Source: Actimicrobium antarcticum (lineage in GTDB: Bacteria; Pseudomonadota; Gammaproteobacteria; Burkholderiales; Burkholderiaceae_D). Taken from it: a DNA stretch of 64,000 nucleotides. Under the pieces are notes generated by a model. It saw only the letters and a program-made list of their open reading frames with translations. It was not told the origin of the DNA and did not search any database. This document shows positions 34,379 through 42,102 of this stretch, in pieces (position 1 is the first letter of the stretch; each line of letters starts with the position of its first letter). The stretch covers positions 868,001 through 932,000 of the forward strand of contig NZ_BAAAZE010000008.1 in NCBI RefSeq assembly GCF_039536745.1, in the 5' to 3' direction. The position numbers and the translations under genes are program-made.

Positions 34379-35107
34379 TCAGGGAAGTTCACCCCACGCC
34401 GCCGTCAGCGTGGCGAGCGCCGCCAGTCCTGCGGTTTCGGTACGCAATACGCGTGGTCCCATCGACAGTGCGATGGCGCCATGCTGCACCGCCAGTTTTT
34501 CTTCCTCATCTGTCAATCCCCCTTCGGGCCCGATCAGCAGCGCCACTGCTTGCGCTGGCTGATGCCGCGCCCAGTCCGCCAGCGACTGCGTGGCACGCGG
34601 TGTCAGCAGGATGCGGCGATGCAAATCCTGTTGCGCGACCCAGCTTTTGAAATCCGTCAGCGGCGCCAGCTGTGCCAGCCGGTTGCGCCCGCTTTGTTCG
34701 CTGGCCGAGACAATGATACCGTGCCAGTGTAGCTGGCGTTTCTCGGCACGTTCGGCGGATAGTCGCACCACGCAGCGCTGGGCCGCCAACGGCTGGATGC
34801 CGGCTACGCCAAGCTCGACGGCCTTCTCGATGATCCAGTCCATCTTCGCGGCTTCCGGCAGTGCCTGCGCCAGCGTGATGGCATACGGCAGCTCGACCGA
34901 GCGCGAGGTGCACGCCTTGACCTCGACCGTGACGCGCTTTTTTTCCAGCAAGGTCAGGGATGCGGTGTAGTCATCGCCGTCGCCATTGAACAGCGTGATG
35001 GTGTCGCCTGCCTGCATGCGGATGACCTGAATATGGTGAGCCACCTTGTCAGGCAGCGTCAGGATGTCGCCGATGGCGAGCGGTTGCGGGCAATGGAATC
35101 GTGGCAT
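34379..35107 (-). CDS. rsmE: 16S rRNA (uracil1498-N3)-methyltransferase
   Basis: RsmE methylates U1498 of 16S rRNA with SAM. The 242-residue SPOUT-fold enzyme has an N-terminal PUA-like domain (MPRFHCPQPLAIGDILTLPDKVAHHIQVIRMQAGD) and the knot region LLIGPEGGLTDEEEKLA...LGPRVLRTETA-type (here MGPRVLRTETAGLAAL). The start at 35107 gives the E. coli length. It is divergent from tkt. Confidence 0.96.
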   Translation of the reverse strand: MPRFHCPQPLAIGDILTLPDKVAHHIQVIRMQAGDTITLFNGDGDDYTASLTLLEKKRVTVEVKACTSRSVELPYAITLAQALPEAAKMDWIIEKAVELGVAGIQPLAAQRCVVRLSAERAEKRQLHWHGIIVSASEQSGRNRLAQLAPLTDFKSWVAQQDLHRRILLTPRATQSLADWARHQPAQAVALLIGPEGGLTDEEEKLAVQHGAIALSMGPRVLRTETAGLAALATLTAAWGELP

Positions 35108-35311
35108 GGAGGAACCTTGTTGGCAGATCAATGCGCCAGAGTCTGCACTATGTAAGCAAGGACGAACAGCGTCCAATTCCGGATTTCATCGGGTCGGTCT
35201 GGTAAAATGCCCGCTTCCTTGCTGATGCTCAGTTGCCACAATCGCAATGCATGTGGCAAGTCCGCAAGACCTTTTGCCCGTTCCACCCATCCTAATTTCT
35301 ACGTGATCACG

Positions 35312-37306
35312 ATGACTTCCTTGCAAACCACAAACAATATGGCCAATGCGATCCGCGCGCTGGCGATGGACGCCGTACAGAAAGCCAATTCCGGCCATCC
35401 GGGCATGCCGATGGGGATGGCCGATATCGCGGTTGCGTTGTGGTCCAACCATTACAGTCACAACCCGTCGGACCCGCACTGGGTCAACCGCGACCGCTTC
35501 GTGCTGTCGAACGGCCATGGCTCGATGCTGCATTACGCATTGCTGCACCTGACCGGCTACGACTTGCCGATGGACGAGTTGCGTAATTTCCGCCAACTGC
35601 ATTCGAAGACGCCGGGCCACCCGGAAGTCGACGTCACGCCAGGGATCGAAACCACCACCGGTCCGCTCGGCCAGGGCCTGGGCAACGCAGTCGGCATGGC
35701 GCTGGCAGAAAAATTGCTGGCTGCCGAATTCAATCAGACCGGTTTTGATGTAGTCGATCACCACACTTACGCGTTCGTCGGCGACGGTTGCCTGATGGAA
35801 GGCATTTCACACGAAGTCTGTTCGCTGGCTGGTGTGCTGCGCCTGTCGAAACTGATCGTGCTGTACGACGACAACGGTATTTCGATCGACGGCAATGTCG
35901 CCGGCTGGTTCGGCGACGATACGCCGAAGCGCTTCGAGGCATACGGCTGGAACGTGATCCCGGCAATCGACGGTCACAACGTCGCCGCCGTGGCTGCAGC
36001 GATTGCCGCCGCCAAAACCGCCGACCGGCCAACCCTGATCTGCTGCAAGACCATCATCGGCAAGGGTTCGCCGAATCTGCAAGGTTCCGACAAGGTCCAT
36101 GGCGCCGCCCTCGGTGACAAGGAAATTGCGGCCGTGCGCGCGGCCATCGGCTGGACTGCTGCACCGTTCGAGATTCCTGCCGACGTCTATTCGGCATGGG
36201 ACGCAAAAGCTGCAGGGGCTGAACGCCAGGCCACATGGACCGCCTTGTTCGCGGCCTACACCGAGCGCTTCCCGCAACAGGCCGGCGAATTGCTGCGTCG
36301 CATGAGCGGTGAATTGCCGGGCAATTTCGATGCGTCCGTGGCCGCCTACATCGCTGCCTGTGTCGACAAGAAAGAAACCATTGCCACCCGCAAGGCCAGC
36401 CAGAATGCGATTCAGGCCATGGCACCGGTGCTGCCGGAATTCCTCGGCGGCTCGGCCGACCTGACCGGATCGAACCTGACCAACTGGAAAGAATGCGTGG
36501 CAGTGCGCGCCGACCAGGCCGGCAACCATATCAACTACGGCGTACGTGAATTCGGTATGAGCGCGATGATGAACGGGATCGCCCTGCATGGCGGTTTCAT
36601 CCCGTTCGGCGCGACCTTCCTGACCTTCTCGGATTACAGCCGCAATGCCTTGCGCATGGCCGCGCTGATGAAAATCCGTTCGATCTTTGTCTTCACGCAT
36701 GACTCGATCGGCCTCGGCGAAGATGGTCCGACCCACCAATCGGTCGAGCATATTTCCAGCATGCGTCTGATTCCGAATCTGGATAACTGGCGTCCGTGCG
36801 ACACGGTCGAATCTGCCGTGTCATGGCAGCAAGCAGTGCTGCGCAAGAACGGCCCGAGCACGCTGATTTTCTCGCGTCAGAATCTGGCGTACCAGGAACG
36901 CACGGCGCAACAGGTTGCCGACATTGCGCGCGGTGGCTATGTGCTCAAGGATGCCGCCGACGCCAAGGCGATCCTGATTGCCACCGGTTCCGAAATAGAA
37001 TTGGCCGTCAAGGCCGCCGATACGCTGGCCGCGCTGGGTGTGGCGGTGCGCGTAGTGTCGATGCCAAGTACGGATGTGTTCGATCGTCAGGATGCCGCGT
37101 ACAAGGCCAGCGTGCTGACCATAGGCGTGCCCCGGGTTGCGGTCGAAGCTGGTGTCACGGGCTTCTGGTACAAATATGTCGGTCTTGAAGGCGCCGTCGT
37201 CGGCATCGATACCTTCGGTGAATCGGCACCGGCACCGGTGTTGTTCAAGCACTTCGGCTTCACGGTCGAGAATGTTGTCGCCACTGTCCAGCGGACTCTC
37301 GCTTGA
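35312..37306 (+). CDS. tkt: transketolase
   Basis: This thiamine-diphosphate enzyme exchanges two-carbon units in the pentose phosphate pathway. The 664-residue protein has NAIRALAMDAVQKANSGHPGMPMGMAD, the ThDP motif region GDGCLMEGISHEVCSLAG...LYDDNGISIDG, the pyrimidine-binding domain (VREFGMSAMMNGIALHGGFIPFGATF, EDGPTHQSVEH) and a C-terminal domain. The ATG at 35312 fits the family. Its TGA overlaps a TTG start of the next gene. Confidence 0.97.
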   Translation: MTSLQTTNNMANAIRALAMDAVQKANSGHPGMPMGMADIAVALWSNHYSHNPSDPHWVNRDRFVLSNGHGSMLHYALLHLTGYDLPMDELRNFRQLHSKTPGHPEVDVTPGIETTTGPLGQGLGNAVGMALAEKLLAAEFNQTGFDVVDHHTYAFVGDGCLMEGISHEVCSLAGVLRLSKLIVLYDDNGISIDGNVAGWFGDDTPKRFEAYGWNVIPAIDGHNVAAVAAAIAAAKTADRPTLICCKTIIGKGSPNLQGSDKVHGAALGDKEIAAVRAAIGWTAAPFEIPADVYSAWDAKAAGAERQATWTALFAAYTERFPQQAGELLRRMSGELPGNFDASVAAYIAACVDKKETIATRKASQNAIQAMAPVLPEFLGGSADLTGSNLTNWKECVAVRADQAGNHINYGVREFGMSAMMNGIALHGGFIPFGATFLTFSDYSRNALRMAALMKIRSIFVFTHDSIGLGEDGPTHQSVEHISSMRLIPNLDNWRPCDTVESAVSWQQAVLRKNGPSTLIFSRQNLAYQERTAQQVADIARGGYVLKDAADAKAILIATGSEIELAVKAADTLAALGVAVRVVSMPSTDVFDRQDAAYKASVLTIGVPRVAVEAGVTGFWYKYVGLEGAVVGIDTFGESAPAPVLFKHFGFTVENVVATVQRTLA

Positions 37307-37845
37307 GCGCGGTCGACGCGACATACTTGCGGGTAGCAACGCCGGATGATGCCGAAGGCATCGCGATGGTCCGGATCGACAGTTGGCGTCAGACCTACCG
37401 GGACATCATTCCCGATACGTATCTCGACAACATGGAAGTCGAAGAAAGCATGAACCTGTGGCATCGCGTGTTGAGTACGCCGTCGGCAAAGACCTCGGTC
37501 TTCGTCGCCGAGCTCGATGGCGAAGTGGTTGGTTTTGCCGCGGGCAAAATGCTGGACGAACCGAAGTTCGGCCTCGATGCCGAGCTGGCTGCGATCTACC
37601 TGATTCCGGATCTGCAGCGGGCCGGTATTGGTGGCCGGCTGGTCAATATGGTGGCGCGGGCACAGCAGGAGCAGGGCGCCAACGGGTTGATTACCTGGGT
37701 CATTTCACGCAACAAGATTGCCCGCCAGTTTTTTGAAAAGCACCAGGCTGAACTGCTGGTCGAACAAGCCTTCAGCTGGGACGGTATCGACATGCTGGAA
37801 GTGGGTTACGGCTGGCGCAACCTGAGTCTGTTCAGGCCGCATTGA
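37303..37845 (+). CDS. GNAT-family N-acetyltransferase
   Basis: This 180-residue acetyltransferase has the GNAT fold: VATPDDAEGIAMVRIDSWRQTYRDIIPD at the N-terminus and the acetyl-CoA motif AIYLIPDLQRAGIGGRLVNMVARAQQEQG in the middle. The substrate is unknown. The start is TTG at 37303, overlapping the tkt stop as TTGA, which suggests it is translated by ribosomes finishing tkt. Confidence 0.85.
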   Translation: MSAVDATYLRVATPDDAEGIAMVRIDSWRQTYRDIIPDTYLDNMEVEESMNLWHRVLSTPSAKTSVFVAELDGEVVGFAAGKMLDEPKFGLDAELAAIYLIPDLQRAGIGGRLVNMVARAQQEQGANGLITWVISRNKIARQFFEKHQAELLVEQAFSWDGIDMLEVGYGWRNLSLFRPH

Positions 37846-37936
37846 TTGATCCACGTCGCAGGGAAATTTGCGGCGTGTTGCAACACCGGTTCAGCATCAC
37901 TTTTTGACAGAATTTTTTGTTCTCAGGAGAAGCAGC

Positions 37937-38947
37937 ATGACTATTCGCGTCGCAATCAACGGCTACGGCCGCATCGGCCGCAACATCCTTCGCGCACATT
38001 ACGAAGGCGGAAAAAAGAATGACATCCAGATCGTTGCCATCAACGACCTCGGTGACGCCAAATCGAACGCCCACCTGACGCGCTACGACACCACCCACGG
38101 CAAGTTCCCGGGCACCGTCGTCGTCGAAGGCGACAACATGATTGTCAATGGCGACAGCATCCGTGTCTTCGCCCAGCGCAACCCTGCCGAAATCCCATGG
38201 GGCGAGCTCAATGTGGACGTCGTGCTGGAATGCACCGGCTTCTTCACCACCAAAGAAAAAGCCTCGGCCCACCTGAAGGGCGGCGCCAAGAAAGTCATCA
38301 TTTCCGCCCCGGGCGGCAAGGATGTCGACGCGACCATCGTCTTCGGCGTGAACCAGCATGTGCTCAAGGCCACCGACACCGTGATCTCGAACGCCTCGTG
38401 CACCACCAATTGCCTGGCCCCACTGGTCAAGCCATTGAACGACACGATCGGCCTGGTCAATGGCTTGATGACCACCGTGCATGCCTACACCAACGACCAG
38501 GTACTGACCGACGTCATGCATGAAGACCTGCGTCGCGCCCGTTCAGCCACCAGCAGCATGATTCCCGCCAAGACCGGCGCCGCCACTGCGGTCGGCCTGG
38601 TACTGCCGGAACTCAATGGCAAGCTCGATGGCTACGCGATCCGCGTGCCTACGATCAATGTCTCGATCGTCGACCTGTCCTTCATCGCGGCCCGTGACAC
38701 GACCGTGGAAGAAGTCAACGCGATCATGCTGGCTGCTTCCGAAGGCGCGTTGAAAGACATCCTGACGTACCAGACCGAGCCGCTGGTGTCGGTCGACTTC
38801 AACCACAATCCGGCATCGAGCAACTTTGATTCAACCCTGACCAAAGTCTCGGGTCGGTTGGTCAAGGTGTCGTCGTGGTATGACAATGAGTGGGGTTTCT
38901 CGAACCGCATGCTCGACACCACTGTGGCGCTGATGTCGGCGAAGTAA
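37937..38947 (+). CDS. gap: glyceraldehyde-3-phosphate dehydrogenase, type I
   Basis: GAPDH oxidises glyceraldehyde 3-phosphate with NAD in glycolysis and works in reverse in gluconeogenesis. The 336-residue protein has the dinucleotide fold INGYGRIGRN and the catalytic Cys in SNASCTTNCLAP; SARRATSSMIPAKTGAA-like (here RRARSATSSMIPAKTGAA) and WYDNEWGFSNRMLD are conserved. AGGAGA precedes the ATG at 37937. A strong terminator follows. With tkt it forms a central-carbon block. Confidence 0.97.
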   Translation: MTIRVAINGYGRIGRNILRAHYEGGKKNDIQIVAINDLGDAKSNAHLTRYDTTHGKFPGTVVVEGDNMIVNGDSIRVFAQRNPAEIPWGELNVDVVLECTGFFTTKEKASAHLKGGAKKVIISAPGGKDVDATIVFGVNQHVLKATDTVISNASCTTNCLAPLVKPLNDTIGLVNGLMTTVHAYTNDQVLTDVMHEDLRRARSATSSMIPAKTGAATAVGLVLPELNGKLDGYAIRVPTINVSIVDLSFIAARDTTVEEVNAIMLAASEGALKDILTYQTEPLVSVDFNHNPASSNFDSTLTKVSGRLVKVSSWYDNEWGFSNRMLDTTVALMSAK

Positions 38948-39295
38948 GCTGATAGAGGCATCGCATTAAAAAACGCCCCGATCTGTCGGGGCGTTTTTAT
39001 TGGTGGCGTTGACACTGCATGGCAGCGTCATTGGAATTGGTGCTGGTATCTTTCCCGACCGCCAGCTACGGTAGTGCCTGTGCTCTTCACATCAGTGCAG
39101 CTCGCCACACAATCGCTGTGTTGCAAGAGACATCATGATAGCCAGTCAAGGTTACCGGCGGATGACGTTGGCGATGTTGCGGCACGGTCGATGAGGGGAG
39201 TCCTGCGCAAGTACGACAGAACGCTACGCCGGATTGACAGGCTTGCCCGATAATGTCGCATTGAGCGGACTACGCTGACTTTTCCGGATTCCACC
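38948..39295. other. intergenic region after gap
   Basis: This 348-base stretch holds the gap terminator at its start. No other gene or clear signal was recognised in the remaining 295 bases. Confidence 0.5.
38968..38999 (+). terminator. intrinsic terminator after gap
   Basis: AAAACGCCCCG / CGGGGCGTTTT around ATCTGT, with T residues after it. Confidence 0.92.
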
Positions 39296-39742
39296 ATGAC
39301 TCCCATTTCCCTGCCGCCGCATCCGATGGATGAACCCGATGAAGAGCGCGCCGGCGCGACGCTGCAAGAACGTCCGTGGACCGTGCTGGAGACGATCGTC
39401 GATGTCGACGCCTGGATCGATGGCCTGAACCGCGATCTGCATGCGGTGATCCGCAAGCAGCCGGTCAGCAATCCCGGCGTGTGCTTCCGGCTGACTGAAG
39501 GCGGCGAGATTTATTTGCATACCAATGGCGATGGCGACGTCCTGCTGGACGTGACCGAGGAGGCCGACTGGGTCACGCCGCTGATTTCGGCGGCGACACA
39601 GGTGGCCGCACCGGCGGCGTCGCTGTGGATTTTGCCAGGGCATGTCCTGACCCAGCTGGTGCTCGGCCTGAGTCCGCTGGTCGAGACGACCCGGCTGGTG
39701 TTGCAGCACGAATTCCGGACCAAAAAGAACAAGTGGCGTTAG
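39296..39742 (+). CDS. hypothetical protein
   Basis: This 148-residue soluble acidic protein begins MTPISLPPHPMDEPDEERAGATLQERPWTVLETIVDVDAWIDGLNRDLH and ends with a basic EFRTKKNKWR. No signal peptide, membrane helix or known motif is seen. Codon use matches its neighbours, and the gene ends 7 bases before the converging arsH stop, so it is probably real. Function unknown. Confidence 0.65.
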   Translation: MTPISLPPHPMDEPDEERAGATLQERPWTVLETIVDVDAWIDGLNRDLHAVIRKQPVSNPGVCFRLTEGGEIYLHTNGDGDVLLDVTEEADWVTPLISAATQVAAPAASLWILPGHVLTQLVLGLSPLVETTRLVLQHEFRTKKNKWR

Positions 39743-39749
39743 CGGACCC

Positions 39750-40445
39750 TCAGAGCTTGCCGGGCAAAGGCTGGAACGCTTTGCGTTCGCTATAGCGGCT
39801 GGTCAGATACTCCGACCGGTCGCGCACCAGCAGCGTGAACTTCACCAGTTCTTCCATCACATCGGTGAGCCGGTCGTAATACGCCGACGGCTTCATGCGG
39901 CCGGCTTCATCGAATTCCTCGTAGGCTTTGGCGACCGATGACTGGTTCGGTATCGTCACCATCCGCATCCAGCGCCCGAGCACCCGCAATGCATTGACCG
40001 CATTGAAGGATTGCGAACCGCCGCACACCTGCATCACGGCCAGCGTGCGACCCTGGGTCGGGCGGACCGCGCCGATTTCCAGCGGCAGCCAGTCGATCTG
40101 CGACTTGAAAATGCCGGTCAGCGTGCCATGCCGTTCGGGACTGCACCAGACCTGGCCCTCGGACCACAGCGACAGTGCGCGCAGTTCCTGCACCTTCGGA
40201 TGATCCGCGGTCACGCTGTCGACCATCGGCAAGCCATGCGGATCGAAGACGCGGGTCTCGGCACCGAAATGCTGCAGCAGGCGCTCCGCTTCCAGCGTCA
40301 GCAGCCTGCTGTAAGAGCGGTCGCGCAGCGAGCCGTACAACAGCAGGATGCGCGGTGCGTGGGTCGCGCGCGTGGCGGGTTCGAGCTGATCGATGGCCGG
40401 CAACGCGAGATACTGCGCGTCGATATTGGGAAGGTCGTCGATCAT
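39750..40445 (-). CDS. arsH: ArsH-type NADPH-dependent flavoprotein
   Basis: ArsH is an FMN-dependent reductase/oxidase; characterised members oxidise trivalent organoarsenicals. The 231-residue protein has the flavodoxin-like phosphate loop LYGSLRDRSYSRLL (37-50), PERHGTLTGIFKSQIDWLPLEIGAVRPTQGRTLAVMQVCGGSQSFNAVNALRVLGRWMRM and the C-terminal RYSERKA. Its start overlaps the arsC stop (ATGA). It is last in arsRCH. Confidence 0.93.
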   Translation of the reverse strand: MIDDLPNIDAQYLALPAIDQLEPATRATHAPRILLLYGSLRDRSYSRLLTLEAERLLQHFGAETRVFDPHGLPMVDSVTADHPKVQELRALSLWSEGQVWCSPERHGTLTGIFKSQIDWLPLEIGAVRPTQGRTLAVMQVCGGSQSFNAVNALRVLGRWMRMVTIPNQSSVAKAYEEFDEAGRMKPSAYYDRLTDVMEELVKFTLLVRDRSEYLTSRYSERKAFQPLPGKL

Positions 40446-40867
40446 GGCCGCACGCGCTGGCCGCTCGCGTCGATGACCGCTTCGCCGTCTTCCTTGCTGA
40501 AGGCCGCACGTTGCGGTTGCGGCAGGATTTCCAGTACCAGTTCGGACGGCCGGCACAATCGGACACCCAGCGATGTCACCACGAACGGACGATTGATCAG
40601 GATCGGATGGGCCAGCATCGCATCCAGTAATGCATCGTCGGTCAATGCCGGATTGTCCAGCCCGAGTTCGGCATAGGGCGTGCCCTTTTCACGCAGGGCC
40701 TGGCGCACGGTCAGGCCGGCAGCGCGGATCATGGTCTGCAACGCGGAGCGACCCGGTGGCTGTGTCAGATACGCGATCACCGTGGGTTCGACACCGCTAT
40801 TGCGGATCAACGCCAGCGTATTGCGCGAGGTACCGCAGGCCGGATTATGGAAAATCGTAATGCTCAA
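40442..40867 (-). CDS. arsC: glutaredoxin-dependent arsenate reductase ArsC
   Basis: ArsC reduces arsenate to arsenite with glutathione and glutaredoxin. The 141-residue protein has the active-site Cys (C11) in IFHNPACGTSRNTLALIRNSG and the Arg-bearing ILINRPFVVT. The TTG start at 40867 is supported by AAGGAGG just upstream and by overlap with the arsR stop as TTGA; no ATG fits the conserved N-terminus. It is the glutaredoxin type, not the thioredoxin type. Confidence 0.93.
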   Translation of the reverse strand: MSITIFHNPACGTSRNTLALIRNSGVEPTVIAYLTQPPGRSALQTMIRAAGLTVRQALREKGTPYAELGLDNPALTDDALLDAMLAHPILINRPFVVTSLGVRLCRPSELVLEILPQPQRAAFSKEDGEAVIDASGQRVRP

Positions 40868-41205
40868 GAGACCTCCTTGGGATTGTCTGTGGCCGGTGTG
40901 CAGCCAGTCGGTGTGCATGGCGTTCCGCCGCAGCAGTTCTCGGTCAGGTAGGCCAGCAAGTCATTCATCGTGGAAAATTGTGCTGCATAAATGATGGATC
41001 GCCCGTCCTGGGTCGCGGTCACCATCCCCGCATGGTTCAGTTCTTTCAAGTGAAACGATAGCGATGACGGCGGGATGGCGAGCTGTTCGGCGATTTTGCT
41101 GGCCGCAACTCCGGCAGGACCGGCCTGCACCAGCAATCGGAACACGGCGAGCCGTGAGTCATGCGCGAGCGCGGAAAGGGCGGACAGAGCATCTTTGGTT
41201 TTCAT
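40864..41205 (-). CDS. arsR: ArsR-family arsenite-responsive repressor
   Basis: This 113-residue winged-helix repressor has the fold ALSALAHDSRLAVFRLLVQAGPAGVAASKIAEQLAIPPSSLSFHLKELNHAGMVTATQDGRSIIYAA. The recognition helix lacks the CxC of the E. coli plasmid type. Instead the C-terminus has NCCGGTPCTPTGC with C91, C92, C97 and C102, like the Acidithiobacillus type where a C-terminal Cys pair plus a third Cys bind arsenite. It heads arsRCH and probably represses its own promoter. Confidence 0.9.
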   Translation of the reverse strand: MKTKDALSALSALAHDSRLAVFRLLVQAGPAGVAASKIAEQLAIPPSSLSFHLKELNHAGMVTATQDGRSIIYAAQFSTMNDLLAYLTENCCGGTPCTPTGCTPATDNPKEVS

Positions 41206-41207
41206 AT

Positions 41208-41223
41208 TTCGATAATAGTCGAA
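41208..41223 (-). promoter_or_regulatory. arsR operator/promoter region
   Basis: The inverted repeat TTCGA-TAATAG-TCGAA lies directly upstream of the arsR ATG, and TATTAT on the minus strand (41217-41212) is a -10-like box inside it. A transcript would start at or within a few bases of the ATG, and no ribosome site is visible. Confidence 0.5.
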
Positions 41224-41406
41224 TTAAATTGCGCGCGGCAGGGATTTTTTCTAGTGTGATCGTCTGCGGGCACTGTGGGGAACTTGCCAGCATCGTCGTC
41301 AAAAAAGACACGGTCTGGTGCGAGTCACCAGATTGCTTGCCGCAGATCACAGTATCGGAAAAATCCTGCCGCATAATCAACAATCACTTTCCGACGCAAG
41401 TTCGCC

Positions 41407-42102
41407 ATGGCCACCATCAACAATCTGATTACCCGCAACAAGGCATTCTTCCTCTTCATGATCGGCATGATTCTGGTGCGCAGCGCGATTGCCGACTGGT
41501 ACTCGGTGCCGTCGGGGTCGATGTATCCAAGCCTGCTGATCGGCGACCGCATCATTGCCGACCGCGTGGCCTATGACCTGAAGCTGCCATTTACCGACAT
41601 CGTGCTGACCCATATCGCGGACCCGAAGCGCGGTGACATCGTGACCTTTTCCTCACCGGAAGACGGCGCGCGGCTGGTCAAGCGGCTGGTCGGCCTGCCT
41701 GGCGACACGGTTGAAATGCGCAATGAAATTTTCTATCTCAACGGGGTACCGGCATCCTACGTGACTGCCACGGGCGGTGTGGCCAGCCGGGTGACGCCGG
41801 GATACGACGGCAAGCAAATCGTCCTCAACGAACGCATCCTCGGCAGCCAGCGCCCGATCGTCCTGATGCCCGAGCGGCCGGATGCGTTGCGCAACTTCGG
41901 ACCAATGCAGGTGCCGCAGGGCGAATACCTGATGCTCGGCGACAGTCGTGACAACAGCCGCGATTCGCGCTTCATCGGCTTCGTCAAGCGCGAACTGATT
42001 ACCGGCCGGGTCGGACGGGTGGCATTTTCACTGGACGCAGAACGTTACTTCACGCCGCGTCTGGAACGCTTCGGTGCCTCGCTGGACGACGACAACTCGT
42101 GA
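41407..42102 (+). CDS. lepB: signal peptidase I (LepB-like)
   Basis: Signal peptidase I removes signal peptides from exported proteins. This 231-residue type has one N-terminal membrane helix (about 12-29), the nucleophile S38 in VPSGSMYPSL and the general base K92 in RLVKRLVGLPGDTVE; GDSRDNSRDSRFIGFV is the conserved C-terminal box. It is shorter than the two-helix LepB that usually precedes rnc, so it is probably a second copy. It stands alone, without a link to ars genes. Confidence 0.92.
   Translation: MATINNLITRNKAFFLFMIGMILVRSAIADWYSVPSGSMYPSLLIGDRIIADRVAYDLKLPFTDIVLTHIADPKRGDIVTFSSPEDGARLVKRLVGLPGDTVEMRNEIFYLNGVPASYVTATGGVASRVTPGYDGKQIVLNERILGSQRPIVLMPERPDALRNFGPMQVPQGEYLMLGDSRDNSRDSRFIGFVKRELITGRVGRVAFSLDAERYFTPRLERFGASLDDDNS

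Noticed and set aside
41064..41576. Plus-strand open frame with a zinc-ribbon-like CGHCGE...CESPDC segment between arsR and the signal peptidase gene
   Set aside because: It overlaps arsR antisense and then runs out of frame through the signal peptidase gene; the Cys pattern lies in 150 intergenic bases, with only a GTG as possible start and no ribosome site.
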